DNA of 64,000 bases from Halobium salinum. GTDB taxonomy: Archaea > Halobacteriota > Halobacteria > Halobacteriales > Haloferacaceae. The stretch is from assembly GCF_026586625.1 (NCBI RefSeq), contig NZ_JAODIW010000005.1, positions 1 through 64,000 of the forward strand. Reading direction: 5' to 3'. The translations under genes were made by a program, and so were the position numbers. Positions 9,371-18,460 of this stretch are shown piece by piece. The notes under the pieces are model-generated. The model had not been told where the DNA came from. It did no database searches and saw only the letters and a program-made list of their open reading frames with translations. The first letter of the stretch is position 1. Each line of letters starts with the position of its first letter.

Positions 9371-9805
9371 TCACTCACCAGTACTATTGACCACCAAAAC
9401 TGGTACTTGATCTGCCCGTAGAAGCGCCTCCGTTGTGCTTCCAAGCAGAATCGTCTTGAAGACGGATCGGCCTTTGGCACCCATGACTACGAGGTCGATT
9501 TCCTGCTCCTCTACGTACGAGAGGAGCTCTTCATGCGGGATCCCTTCTCGAACTGAGGTGACGATGGAAACGTCGGGCTCTCCCTCCGTCTCAACGGCTG
9601 TCAGTGCCTTTTCTCCATCTTCTCGAAGGTTCTGCCGTACGGTGTTGGGATCGACGATTGCGTTATCGTACCCTGTTCTGGTTTCGATAACGTAGACTGC
9701 GTGGAGTTCGGCTCCGTACTGTCGAGCCAAGTCGAGAGCTTGGCGTGTCGCGCGCTGTGCATTATCACTCCCATCCGTGGCGACGAGAATCCGGTTGTAC
9801 ATCAC
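9371..9805 (-). CDS. Single-domain universal stress protein UspA
   Basis: A 144-residue protein covering exactly one UspA domain. It opens MYNRILVATDGSDNAQ and ends with GAKGRSVFKTILLGSTTEAL, giving the intact G-2x-G-9x-GS ATP-binding signature, then VLVVNS. It is transcribed convergently with the preceding UspA and divergently from the SLC13-type permease gene. ATP binding is likely. Confidence 0.93.
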   Translation of the reverse strand: MMYNRILVATDGSDNAQRATRQALDLARQYGAELHAVYVIETRTGYDNAIVDPNTVRQNLREDGEKALTAVETEGEPDVSIVTSVREGIPHEELLSYVEEQEIDLVVMGAKGRSVFKTILLGSTTEALLRADQVPVLVVNSTGE

Positions 9806-9955
9806 ACCCAGCTACGTGTTGCGGAGCAAAGAACCAAGGGCTGACAAACGATATTCGGGACTGCTTCCCCCGTACAATTGTTTTCGTACCCGAAGCTTCA
9901 CTGATACGTACCGTGTAGCCGTTCACACCCCTCGTAAACTAACTCAGTCTCAGAA

Positions 9956-11485
9956 ATGGTCCTTCACAGTCGCGTCTCTACTCTCGCCACCCGACAGCAG
10001 GTCGGATTGGTTCTGGGGCCAGCACTGTTCACTGGCTTTCTCCTGTTTCCCTCGTTTAACATCTCGCCGTCCGCAAATGCAGCGCTCGCAAGCACTCTCT
10101 GGATCGCAGCTTGGTGGATAACCGAAGCGATCCCGATCCCAGCGACCAGCCTTCTTCCAATCGTTCTCTTCCCGCTAACGGGTGTGGTTGATGCCACCGG
10201 AGCGACAGCACCCTATGCTGACCCAGTTGTGTTCCTCCTCCTGGGTGGATTCCTCCTTGCACTCGGGATCGAACGCTGGGATCTCCACAGGAGAATCGCC
10301 CTCACCGTTGTGAGCCTCGTCGGCGTTCGAGCTGACCGCCTCCTGCTCGGGTTTATGATAGCAACTGCTTTCCTCTCGATGTGGATCTCGAACTCGGCGA
10401 CGGCGATGCTGATGGTGCCAATTGGGACCGCGGTCATCATATCAGTCGGGACCGTTGACGAGTCTGATCGGGCACTAGTGGAGGGGGACGAAGAAGATGA
10501 ACTCGTCGTGGGAGTTCGCACGGATCCGGATGACCGGCCCGCGACTGACTTCGGTCTCGCATTGATGCTCGGGATAGCGTATAGTGCATCGATTGGTGGT
10601 GTGGCAACCCTGATCGGGAGTCCTCCGAACGCGGTCTTCGCAGGCATCGCAGCATCCCGTCTGGACGTGCAGATCAGTTTCCTCGACTGGCTCGTGTTCG
10701 CGGGGCCACTCTCTATCGTGTTCCTGTTCGTCACGTGGCTGTTGCTGGTGAAACTCCTTCGACCTGAGATTCCACTCGACCGGGGGGCTGAGACCGTAGT
10801 TCGGGTACAACGTGAGGAACTTGGGAGGATCTCTCGTGGCGAACGGCGGGTATTGGTGGTGTTCACGCTCGTCGCAGCGGGATGGCTCCTCCGACCATTT
10901 GTCCTTCAATCATTGTTCCCAGCAATAACGGACACGGTCATTGCTATCGTTGGCGGGGTGCTCCTGTTCGTCGTTCCTGTTGACTACGAAAACCGTGAGT
11001 TTCTGCTCGACTGGAGTGATGCAATACGCTTGCCATGGGGCGTGCTCCTGCTCCTCGGGGCTGGGTTTTCACTGGCGAATGGATTTCGGGAGAGTGGACT
11101 TGACACCGTCATCGCCCAAGGTTTCGCTGGTATTGCGGGCGTCCCAGTGGTCGTGCTCATCCTTGTGATTGCTACAGTTGTGGTGTTTCTGACGGAAGTC
11201 ACCTCGAACACGGCGACAGCGACGGTCTTTATGCCGATAATGATCAGCCTGGGGGTGACCCTCGGCGAATCACCGCTAATGTTGATGGCGACCGCTGCAC
11301 TCGCGGCCTCAATGGCGTTTATGCTTCCGGTGGCGACGCCACCGAACGCGATCGTTTTCGGCAGCGGCTACGTGACGATTCCCCAGATGTCGCGCATCGG
11401 CCTGTGGTTGAACCTGCTTGGCATCGTCGCCATTATCGTACTCACGTACCTGTGGCTGCCAATCGCCTTCGCATTCGCTGGGTAG
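9956..11485 (+). CDS. SLC13/DASS-family anion permease
   Basis: A 509-residue membrane protein with about 11-12 hydrophobic segments. It shows the divalent anion:Na+ symporter pattern: WWITEAIPIPATSLLPI near residue 50, a serine/asparagine-rich hairpin with SNSATAMLMVPI, an IGSPPNAVFAG motif near residue 220, and a second SNTATATVFMPI hairpin near residue 425. These paired SNT motifs form the Na+ and substrate sites in VcINDY-like carriers. Probable substrates are dicarboxylates, sulfate or phosphate. An acidic cytoplasmic loop (near residues 165-185) interrupts the first half. The divergent UspA gene lies 150 bases upstream. Confidence 0.9.
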   Translation: MVLHSRVSTLATRQQVGLVLGPALFTGFLLFPSFNISPSANAALASTLWIAAWWITEAIPIPATSLLPIVLFPLTGVVDATGATAPYADPVVFLLLGGFLLALGIERWDLHRRIALTVVSLVGVRADRLLLGFMIATAFLSMWISNSATAMLMVPIGTAVIISVGTVDESDRALVEGDEEDELVVGVRTDPDDRPATDFGLALMLGIAYSASIGGVATLIGSPPNAVFAGIAASRLDVQISFLDWLVFAGPLSIVFLFVTWLLLVKLLRPEIPLDRGAETVVRVQREELGRISRGERRVLVVFTLVAAGWLLRPFVLQSLFPAITDTVIAIVGGVLLFVVPVDYENREFLLDWSDAIRLPWGVLLLLGAGFSLANGFRESGLDTVIAQGFAGIAGVPVVVLILVIATVVVFLTEVTSNTATATVFMPIMISLGVTLGESPLMLMATAALAASMAFMLPVATPPNAIVFGSGYVTIPQMSRIGLWLNLLGIVAIIVLTYLWLPIAFAFAG

Positions 11486-11590
11486 GCTGAGAAGTCGTGA
11501 ACCATTGGGCGGTCCCTTCTCTTTCCTCAGGAAAAGTCCGGACACGGGTATCCCAACGTGCCGTCGTCCGGGAGTAGCTTCGGATACAGG

Positions 11591-12370
11591 TTATCGCCAG
11601 CTCGTCCACCCGCTGTCCACGACGAGCGATTCACCAGTGACGTAACTCGCCAAATCACTTACGAGGAATGTTGCAGCTCCAGCAACATCATCTGGTTGGC
11701 CGTATCGGCCGAGTGGTACCATCTGAGTGAACTGTTCGGCCTGTTCAGCGGCCGCCTCGGGTTCAGTCGCTTCGCCGCCAATCATCGTCTGAATGCCTCC
11801 TGGGTGGATTGTGTTGACACGAATCCCGTGCTCGCCGAGTTTGTGCGCGAGGGAATAGGTAAACGTCGTTAGTCCACCCTTCGATGCGGAGTACGTCGGC
11901 CAATTCCCGTTTCCGAAGAGACCAGCGATGCTGGAGATGTTGACGATGGATCCGCCGTCGCCGTTCTTGACGAGGTGTTCTCCCACGATCTGGGACCTAA
12001 AGTATACGCCTTTGAGATTGATGTCCATCATCCGTTGGTAGTCGTCTTCAGTCACCTCGAAGAAGTCTTCAGCGTGCCATATTCCCGCGTTGTTCACCAT
12101 CACGTCGAGACCGTCGTATTTCTCTCCAGCCTCAACAGCTTCTCTGAGGTCTGCGCGTTTCGTGACATCGCACTCTACGAACTCTGACGATGTGTCGGTC
12201 TCCGTCTCAAGTAATTCGTGGGTTGGTGGACCATCTTCTTTCGGGTCTTCGCGGATATCGGCGACGATGACCGCTTCAGCTCCGTGCTCTGCAAACCCGT
12301 GTGCGATCCCTCTACCGATACCTGAAATCGCACCGGTGACGACCGCTGTCTGTCCATCGAGGAGTGCCAT
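11591..12370 (-). CDS. SDR-family NAD(P)-dependent oxidoreductase
   Basis: A 259-residue classical short-chain dehydrogenase. Visible motifs are TGAISGIGRGIA (residues 12-23, the cofactor-binding TGxxxGIG), NNAG near residue 93, the catalytic Ser in ISSIAG, and YSASKGG carrying the Tyr-x3-Lys pair. The C-terminal part has HPGGIQT and a substrate loop, ending with SYVTGESLVVDSGWT, all typical of the FabG/glucose-dehydrogenase-like group. An Asp at the end of the second strand (VADIRED) suggests preference for NAD(H). The substrate is unknown and the neighbours do not indicate a pathway. Confidence 0.92.
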   Translation of the reverse strand: MALLDGQTAVVTGAISGIGRGIAHGFAEHGAEAVIVADIREDPKEDGPPTHELLETETDTSSEFVECDVTKRADLREAVEAGEKYDGLDVMVNNAGIWHAEDFFEVTEDDYQRMMDINLKGVYFRSQIVGEHLVKNGDGGSIVNISSIAGLFGNGNWPTYSASKGGLTTFTYSLAHKLGEHGIRVNTIHPGGIQTMIGGEATEPEAAAEQAEQFTQMVPLGRYGQPDDVAGAATFLVSDLASYVTGESLVVDSGWTSWR

Positions 12371-12541
12371 CCTTGTACACCCCCGTAAACCTATGCGGCT
12401 AGTTGCACGATGAGAGATGAAAGAGTGTCAATTTTAGAGGAGTACTTGAGATCGAAACTCAAACTATCACACCTGAGAGAGACAGTGTGTCGTTTTTCAT
12501 TTGGCCACAGCAATGAAAACTGGTCCAGATAAAGCGATGAT

Positions 12542-13747
12542 GTGCACGACAATTTTCAAACCCCGAGACGGACGATACTTCGAACCACGGGCGTAGCCGT
12601 CGCGGCCGCCGGTCTTAGCAGCACTAGAATGTCGGCCACATCAGAGAACGCGACAGAGGAGTCAGACGCTTCAATCTCGAACGAGACGGATTTAACGCCC
12701 ATTACCGGACGGCGACGTTCGATCGGCGGAGGTCCCGTTGTGGACTTCGTTCAAACTGACGAGGGATACATCGCACTCCAAACAAGTGAACCGACAAGCA
12801 CTCACGAACCCCCGGATAGCACCGGCGACGTCTGCATCCGACTAGTCGAAGTTGGGGCCTGCGGAGATGTCGTCGGCCAGATAACCGTTGGATGGGATGG
12901 ATCGCAACATCCGCATGCATTTGCTCGAAGCAACGATGGGTACATTGTGGCCGGAACCACCCACCGCGAGGAGGATACAAACGACCGACAGTCGGGGTTC
13001 GTCGCCGAAATCAGCCCGGGAGGTGACGTCCAGTGGTGCATTGAAGCAGGCTCCAGACTCCAAGATGTCGTCACTGTTCTCAGTGGCGAGTACGTTGCAG
13101 TCGGGTCGGGAGGAGATGTAAACGAGCCTGGACCGGGAGAGAACGGTTTAGCGGTTCGCTTCGACGCTGGCGGTGAGGTTGATTCGGTTCGAGAATACCC
13201 CCGTGAGCGGCCTAATATTAATGGACAACGGTTCTATTCGGTCGCCCCGATGGAGGACGGTGGTGTTGTTGCTGCCGGTCAGCAGTCTCGTGGAATCTGG
13301 GTACTTGCAGTTTCCCCGACAGGGGGAGAGCGGTGGAGCGCTGGCCTCGAAGTAGACGAGGGACAAATACGTGACATCGTTCGGACGACAGATGGTGGGT
13401 ACGCCTTAGTTGGATACGCGTTCTTTTCCGAGGGAGGATATGGCAGCGGTTGGGGTATAGGGCCGTTTCTTTGGAAACTAGACGGAAGTGGAAGCACACA
13501 GTGGGTGACGCGATTTTCAGATCCACCGTACGCCCGCGCAGTCGTTGAGACGGAGGCAGGGTACGCCGTTACTGGCGAGGAGTTCTCCGTCCTTGGCACT
13601 ACTGCGCAAGGGACTCCACAGTGGTTAGTGCCGAGGACAGAGGGAATCGGACGGACTCTTCTCGCGAGGTCTGATGGTAGTCTCGTCGCTGGTGGATTCA
13701 ATCGGGGGAGTGGGGAGCTCTTGGAGGTTCCGGCGTCCAAGCTTTAG
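12542..13747 (+). CDS. Putative Tat-exported beta-propeller-like protein
   Basis: A 401-residue protein starting at a GTG. The first 35 residues form a Tat-type signal: twin arginine in PRRTILRTTG, then a short hydrophobic stretch VAVAAAGL. The mature part has repeated blocks of about 45 residues with DGGY/EGGY-like turns (for example NDGYIVAGT, DGGVVAAG, DGGYALVG, EAGYAVTGEEF), each followed by a tryptophan-containing strand. This is the layout of haloarchaeal secreted propeller proteins with PQQ-like or Kelch-like blades. No catalytic residues can be named. It lies alone between the SDR and a UspA gene. Confidence 0.75.
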   Translation: MHDNFQTPRRTILRTTGVAVAAAGLSSTRMSATSENATEESDASISNETDLTPITGRRRSIGGGPVVDFVQTDEGYIALQTSEPTSTHEPPDSTGDVCIRLVEVGACGDVVGQITVGWDGSQHPHAFARSNDGYIVAGTTHREEDTNDRQSGFVAEISPGGDVQWCIEAGSRLQDVVTVLSGEYVAVGSGGDVNEPGPGENGLAVRFDAGGEVDSVREYPRERPNINGQRFYSVAPMEDGGVVAAGQQSRGIWVLAVSPTGGERWSAGLEVDEGQIRDIVRTTDGGYALVGYAFFSEGGYGSGWGIGPFLWKLDGSGSTQWVTRFSDPPYARAVVETEAGYAVTGEEFSVLGTTAQGTPQWLVPRTEGIGRTLLARSDGSLVAGGFNRGSGELLEVPASKL

Positions 13748-14038
13748 CCGAAAACAGATTCGAAGTTGGGGTCAAAAAGCCTCAACGTATAATAGACGGT
13801 ATCACGATGGCGATATATTGATCCTTGCCGACCGGAGTGGTAATAATCCGTGATTGCCCGGTAGACCCCCGGTTCATCGATAACCCTACAGGAATCAATG
13901 GCCCTGGATTCCTCGGTGCTCGGAACTGAGAGATAGCTGCCAGAGTTTGAGTATCGAAAGCAATGAGATATAGACGAACAGCCACCAGTAGCGCGCCCGT
14001 CGTTTTGAGGTCCCTCTCGAATGGTCGGAACCGGGACT
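13748..14038. other. Spacer without recognised gene
   Basis: Between the propeller gene and the next UspA promoter only short overlapping frames are present on either strand, none with a recognisable domain or plausible start context. Confidence 0.5.
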
Positions 14039-14040
14039 GC

Positions 14041-14048
14041 TTTTATTT
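14041..14048 (+). promoter_or_regulatory. TATA-like box for the UspA gene
   Basis: The sequence ttttattt lies 25-32 bases before the ATG at 14073, the usual distance for a leaderless or short-leader haloarchaeal transcript. It supports that start rather than the upstream in-frame ATG at 14052. Confidence 0.5.
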
Positions 14049-14072
14049 CCCTTGTCGACGAAGCCCAACCGA

Positions 14073-14522
14073 ATGTACGACCATATTTTGCTCTCAACCG
14101 ATGGTACGAACGCCTCCGAGGAGGCCGAATCGCATGCGATTGAATTGGCTGCAACTCATGACGCGGTATTGCACGTGCTCTACGTCGTCGACGAGGACTT
14201 AGTGACTTCCTATAGTGGTGACGAGTACGTCGACGAAGCGGAAGGTCTAGAACACGGCTTGGAAGAGCTGGGACGAGCTACAATTGATGATGTCCGTACT
14301 AGAGCGGGCGAACAAGGGGTTGAAGTCGTTGAAGCTCTGCAGCACGGCCAGCCCACCGAGAGAATCATTACATACGCTGACGAGAACAATATCGATCTGT
14401 TGGTACTCGGAACGAAGCGCCGACCGGCGGAGTACCGGGCACTTCTCGGGAGCGTAACTGAACGGGTCCTCCGGTTGACCGATCGGCCAGCGACGGTCAT
14501 TAAGACCGAAGTCAACACATAG
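14073..14522 (+). CDS. Single-domain universal stress protein UspA
   Basis: A 149-residue UspA protein when started at MYDHILLSTDGTNAS; the frame is open seven codons further up, but those residues would fall in the promoter. The C-terminal nucleotide motif is altered: GTKRRPAEYRALLGS has Arg where the second glycine is expected, then TERVLRLTDRPATVIK. The domain is otherwise complete. It marks the right end of the ion and stress block; the sequence beyond it is largely remnants. Confidence 0.88.
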   Translation: MYDHILLSTDGTNASEEAESHAIELAATHDAVLHVLYVVDEDLVTSYSGDEYVDEAEGLEHGLEELGRATIDDVRTRAGEQGVEVVEALQHGQPTERIITYADENNIDLLVLGTKRRPAEYRALLGSVTERVLRLTDRPATVIKTEVNT

Positions 14523-15021
14523 ACGCAGTCACCGCTCCCGATTCTCCGAATTGGGCTAGAAATCACATGTGCTACTCTCGGACACCCCGTTTCTATTCAG
14601 AGAATAGTGGACGGAGTGCATGTCACCACAAGAGAAATAATACGATCCATACGTGGCACGCGTATCGGTACTGAGTCACGCCGATCGCATCGGAACTAGA
14701 TTTTTTATGCTGATTAAATGTATATTCTATCTATGGTTGGTTTTCCTCCTAGTAGCCAACCACGCCAGAACCAGCAGTCGTCCTGAGAATCCGAAAATGA
14801 GTGACGAGCGTTATAGTCAAGAGAATTTCACCACCAACTCAAATCAGAACTCCAAAGAGTTCTAGCCCTCCCAGCAGAAAATCCCAGAAGCAATCACTCC
14901 CAGAAGAAACAGGGACGAACCAATCCAGAAAGCTTCGTTACGTGGGAGAGGGCTGTGAGCGTTTCCGTCTTATAGTCAAGTAAGTCATCGTGTGAATAAT
15001 TATTTCTGCTCTGCAGGACTC
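14523..15021. other. Gene-free, AT-rich spacer
   Basis: About 500 bases with no supportable gene. Base composition is clearly more AT-rich than surrounding genes, with runs such as ttttttatg near 14701. A repeat-like element follows immediately. Confidence 0.5.
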
Positions 15022-15122
15022 GCGGCATGACCATAGGAACTGACTCACGTCAAGGCTGGCCAGAACAAAGTTCGTTTCTTTCAGCGTCGGCCAGCCTGAC
15101 TCAGCCCTGCAGACAGAGCGTG
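15022..15122. repeat. Composite copy of the two recombination-site-like repeats found at 20 kb
   Basis: The first 28 bases (15022-15049) match the inner inverted repeat at 20284-20311 at 23 of 28 positions, sharing the block ctgactcacg. The last 48 bases (15075-15122) match the outer repeat at 19998-20046, sharing tttctttca, tgactcagc and agacagagcgtg with one gap. Between them lie 9-base inverted arms, aggctggcc at 15053-15061 and ggccagcct at 15089-15097. The two halves keep the same relative orientation as at 20 kb but are only 25 bases apart. A small membrane-protein gene starts 100 bases downstream. Confidence 0.6.
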
Positions 15123-15222
15123 TATCTAGTGCGGAAAGAACTCGAAAGATGTACGCAACGGGAAGAACTGTTAGTGTAACCCACTAGAAAAGAATTAACC
15201 CACATCCGATACAAGCACCTGT

Positions 15223-15384
15223 ATGGACAGCCGAGGCAATCTCTACGTCGCTGCGTTTATTAGTGCGTCACTCTCGTACATATTCAACGTCCTCGCGTTT
15301 ACTGGTAGCTTTGATGTCTTCCGTTGGTTCGTGTTCGCTGTCGTCTTTCTCGGGTTTACCTATGGGTTCGAGAAGTTCATATAG
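15223..15384 (+). CDS. Small two-helix membrane protein (53 aa)
   Basis: An ATG-started frame of 53 codons gives a protein with two hydrophobic segments, about residues 7-27 (LYVAAFISASLSYIFNVLAF) and 34-50 (WFVFAVVFLGFTYGF), ending EKFI. The charge pattern and compact size fit a small membrane protein. No homologue is recognised. It lies just downstream of the composite repeat, and other small membrane frames lie inside the cassette at 20-22.5 kb. Confidence 0.45.
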   Translation: MDSRGNLYVAAFISASLSYIFNVLAFTGSFDVFRWFVFAVVFLGFTYGFEKFI

Positions 15385-15928
15385 TGGCAGACTGGATAGC
15401 GGTGCCTCAATTGGGCCGAGTCGGTTTACCGTGCTGACTGCACTTTCTGTATGCAGCAAGCCGGGAGACAGTACGCACCCGCACCGTCTAGTTAAGGAGT
15501 GAGCAGGTCGAAGAGCTAGTTTCCTATGCTGCTCGAAGACCTGCTCATCCTTATCTAGACAGTGCCAAGTGGTCGTTTGGACTGGAAATGTGACACCTCT
15601 CAAAACCCGCCGTTGGCGGTGAGACGGGTGTTGTCGGGGGCTGGTGGAGGCTCCGACCCTTCACGGACGCGTCGAGCGTTCGGGTGTTAATTCCAACCGA
15701 CCCGTGAGGGAAGGTCGAGAGGAATTAGTTTCACCTGCGGGTGCAGTGCATGCCCAAAACGGTGAAGGCTCGGAGCTTGGCCCCCGAGGAACTTCACAAA
15801 GTCGTCATCGGCGGACGTCCTGTCGAGGTTACGCAGCAGGCTGCCTCTGCCAGTCAGACCGAGTAGTTCTCTCTGACCTAAGTTAGCAGAAGAGGGCGGC
15901 CTGTTACTCACCACACGTCTCATCACAA
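15385..15928. other. Spacer with possible small frame and remnants
   Basis: No firm gene. A 38-codon ATG frame at 15750-15866 on the plus strand reads MPKTVKARSLAPEELHKVV and ends ASASQTE; it has no ribosome-binding context or recognised domain. The GC-rich stretch 15600-15870 resembles the degraded 3' end of a gene more than random spacer, but its identity is unresolved. Confidence 0.3.
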
Positions 15929-16111
15929 TCATGTGAGGAGAACCGTCACGACCCAGAGGGTACTAAAGATGACCATCGCCGCAACTACGATCTTCCAAGC
16001 CATGTCAAGTAAGACTCGGGCGACAAAAATGACGAGGCCTGCAACCATTAGCAACCCTATGGTTCGGGTGAACGGTAAGGAAGTCAGATATCTTTCCAAG
16101 CTGGGTGACAT
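15929..16111 (-). CDS. Small membrane protein (60 aa)
   Basis: Read from the Met of MSPSLERYLTSLPF, this gives 60 residues with two hydrophobic helices, TIGLLMVAGLVIFVARVLL and WKIVVAAMVIFSTLWVVTVL. The frame is open 42 codons further upstream but that part is polar and unlike a signal. Small two-helix proteins of this kind are common in haloarchaea. Function unknown. Confidence 0.45.
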   Translation of the reverse strand: MSPSLERYLTSLPFTRTIGLLMVAGLVIFVARVLLDMAWKIVVAAMVIFSTLWVVTVLLT

Positions 16112-16240
16112 GTGGAGGGGTACACGTAAGGGAGACACGGAGTCACCGTGGACCTCTTCGTCGACAGCTAAATTAGTGGCGAGATGGCTGTCCGTCTTTG
16201 AATGATAGTAGATGGCACCGGAAGGACAAGCAGGCACGAT

Positions 16241-16426
16241 CTAGAGGTCTTCACTCTCCCCCAGGAGTCGGTCCAACTGTCCACGGTGGCGAATGCCAGT
16301 TCCGTGTTCGGTGTACAGGAAGATCGTCGGGCCGTCGTACGCACCGACCTGGTAGAAAGCGTGCCGGGCGAGGTCCTCGTCGCGCATGATCTGCTCGTCT
16401 GAGAGCTCGTCGATGGTCTCTTTCAC
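16241..16426 (-). CDS. Hypothetical protein, possibly N-terminally truncated (61 aa)
   Basis: From a GTG start the frame gives 61 residues, MKETIDELSDEQIMRDEDLA then RHAFYQVGAYDGPTIFLY and TEHGTGIRHRGQLDRLLGE. The frame stays open 14 more codons upstream (EATKEEFERNLDRV) to a stop without an ATG, so the native N-terminus may be lost. The composition looks like real coding sequence. No function is recognised. Confidence 0.4.
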   Translation of the reverse strand: MKETIDELSDEQIMRDEDLARHAFYQVGAYDGPTIFLYTEHGTGIRHRGQLDRLLGESEDL

Positions 16427-16558
16427 CCGGTCGAGATTGCGCTCGAATTCCTCCTTCGTCGCCTCCTATTTCGTTCTGAATGCCCTCCTATAGGTTTCCG
16501 ATTCGGCTTCCCAAAGCATGGACACAAAATATGGGACAAGAGTCGTCAAGGCCCTCCA

Positions 16559-16740
16559 TGTCCGACAAAATATTCGTTCCAGCTGACGGAAGTCGAAGTA
16601 TGGGGGCGGCCGTTCGATATGGGCCCCGGTTGGCAGACGAATTCGTGGGAGTCGAAGTTCGACCCAGTCTCGTCGCCCGACAGACGGGTCGAACGTCGAA
16701 AGTGCCCGAAGCGATGAGTAGCCGAGGGGAGATGGAGTGA
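16559..16740 (+). pseudogene. N-terminal fragment of a UspA gene
   Basis: The 60 codons MSDKIFVPADGSRSMGAAVR onward show the first strand and DGS turn of a UspA domain, then lose the pattern and stop after VPEAMSSRGEME. A C-terminal UspA piece on the same strand lies at 17697-17828. The two together lack about 40 central residues and are separated by a DoxX-like gene and a P-type ATPase tail. Probably one UspA gene broken by insertion or replacement. Confidence 0.6.
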
Positions 16741-16755
16741 CCGTGCAAGCTACTC

Positions 16756-17214
16756 ATGAACGACCAGATTCACTCGCTCCGAGAACGGATTGGACAAGTC
16801 GACGATAGAATCGTCAGCTTCCTCGAACAATACGGACACCGCCTCCATAGGCGGTCTCTCGGTGTGTTGTTCATCTGGCTCGGGTTGCTCAAACCGATGG
16901 GCCACGAGACAGCGACGTCTCTGCTCGCACACACGGTCTACTGGGGGTCGCCCGATACGATGGTGCTCGTTCTCGGGTGGTGGGAGGTCGCCATCGGGCT
17001 TGCGATGCTCTACAAATCGTTCGTCCGGGTCGCTCTCTTCTTGCTCTTACTCCGAATACCGGGAACGATCTTGGCGTTCGTGCTTCTTCCCGACGTGACG
17101 TTCATCGAGTTCCCTCTAGTGCCGACCCCGGAAGGGCAGTACCTGCTGAAGGACCTCGTGCTGTTTTTCGCGGCTATGGCCATCGGTGGATCCATCCGAC
17201 ACGAGTATTCCTAA
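16756..17214 (+). CDS. DoxX/YkgB-like (DUF417) membrane protein
   Basis: A 152-residue protein with a soluble N-terminal helix and four hydrophobic helices: residues about 36-48 (GVLFIWLGLLKPM), 70-88 (MVLVLGWWEVAIGLAML), 93-112 and 133-147 (LVLFFAAMAIGGS). The first helix motif FIWLGLLKP and the central GWWEVAIG are characteristic of the DoxX-like YkgB/DUF417 group. Biochemical role unknown. It starts 16 bases after the UspA fragment and ends just before P-type ATPase debris, so it may have arrived with the sequence that broke the UspA gene. Confidence 0.7.
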   Translation: MNDQIHSLRERIGQVDDRIVSFLEQYGHRLHRRSLGVLFIWLGLLKPMGHETATSLLAHTVYWGSPDTMVLVLGWWEVAIGLAMLYKSFVRVALFLLLLRIPGTILAFVLLPDVTFIEFPLVPTPEGQYLLKDLVLFFAAMAIGGSIRHEYS

Positions 17215-17380
17215 GAGCGTTCACGTCGAGCGAACCACGGAGTCCGTTCCGGCCCACGACAGGCGCTCGATTGCGGAACTCCCGTTGTCGGATGGGGTTC
17301 GGACGCAGCTTCGTGGACGACGCCCCGGCTCGGTACTGAGTGCCCTGCAAGCCGGATTCGGGTGAACAAGCACCGAAAGT

Positions 17381-17701
17381 TCAGCGAGAGTGTTCTTCGA
17401 AGCCTCCGTCGAGAGGGAGATATCGCTCAACCGTACGAGCGACGGCGAGATACGCGGCGAGACTGACGGCGAGCACCGCGCCGATAATACCCCAGTCTCC
17501 GAACCCGAGTGGCACTGTTCCAAAGTACTGATTGAGTGGGGTGTACAGAACGGCGAGGTGAAGTACGACTGAGGCTGCGACAGCGACCGTGAGCCACGGA
17601 TTCGAGAACGTCGGCGTCTCGCGCATCCAACGGATGACATACAGTCCCACCAACTCGAGGAGGACCAACCCCGTAAACACCAATATCACCGCCCAAGGGA
17701 T
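17381..17701 (-). pseudogene. C-terminal remnant of a cation-transporting P-type ATPase
   Basis: About 106 codons read IPWAVILVFTGLVLLELVGL, a membrane segment, then SNPWLTVAVAASVVLHLAVL and LNQYFGTVPLGFGDW, then a last helix. This is the Cation_ATPase_C pattern (SNP-x-L, then a VLHL helix, YTPL, FGTVPL, W) that closes P2-type Ca2+/Mg2+/Na+ pumps. The rest of the pump is absent: at about 17700 the frame runs into the antisense of a UspA C-terminus, marking a recombination junction. The fragment is not functional. Confidence 0.65.
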
Positions 17702-17828
17702 CGATCTGGTCGTGATGGGGATCAAAGGTCGAAGCGGTGTTGACCGCGCCCTGATGGGTAGCGTCGCCGAACGTGTGGTCCGACGCCCACCAGTTTCGGT
17801 CCTCATAGTACGAGGCAAACAAGCCTAA
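17697..17828 (+). pseudogene. C-terminal fragment of a UspA gene
   Basis: The frame reads GIDLVVMGIKGRSGVDRALM then GSVAERVVRRPPVSVLIVRG, a perfect UspA C-terminus with an intact G-2x-G-9x-GS motif, but no UspA N-terminus precedes it. The upstream junction at about 17700 abuts an oppositely oriented P-type ATPase tail. Probably the displaced end of the gene whose start is at 16559. Confidence 0.6.
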
Positions 17829-18460
17829 CAGAATCCGGTTCCATTGATATCATTTTCCCACCGCGTAGCAGCCCTTATCGGAGAAGGGAGTAGCTGATGG
17901 CCTCGCCGCCGTGAACACGCCCGCGCAACAACCCACAGAGAAACGAATCAGACGAGGGCGTCGTCGTGGTTTGCGTAGATAGGTTGGTTCGAGTAGCCCG
18001 CACCGAGGGCCGACCGGTGACCGACCTGCGATCTGTATTCAACACGGGTGTGAAAAACTGTCACCAACTCGGTGATTACATCGAACTCTCTACGAATAGT
18101 CGGTCGCGAGCGACGCGGAGGGCGGCAGCGGCGAGCGAGGCGGGCCGGAGAGAAACACCGTTCAACTGGGCCCGACGCTCAGTAACCCAACCACCATCCT
18201 GGTGGACTCAGAAAGGGCGAGGCCGCCTCGGTTATCCCCCGACCCCGTAAGCACCGTAGGCACGAGGAGCGCAGCGTGGGTCGCGGGATGCCGAGCGGCC
18301 GAGGGCTTTCAGAGATGACGCTCTCGGTCAACGTTCCAAGGTCTTCAGAAACCAGCCGGCGGTCGTCCCGAAACAAAACTGTTAGCCGACACGCGATCGG
18401 GATTCCCAGTCCTCTCTCAGAGGTCGTACGGGTCGTCAAGCCCGGTCGTGATTCGGTCGG
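17829..18460. other. Gene-free region with one repeated motif
   Basis: No supportable gene in about 630 bases. The stretch 18016-18046 resembles 22427-22457 (24 of 31 positions, sharing gtgaccgac and a ttcaacacg/ttcagcacg end), so the two may be degenerate ends of a former mobile element. Confidence 0.35.

Noticed and set aside
15600-15890. End of a TnpB-type transposase with guide RNA
   Set aside because: The GC-rich stretch suggested a degraded insertion-element end, but no RuvC motif, zinc-finger or partner TnpA could be seen.
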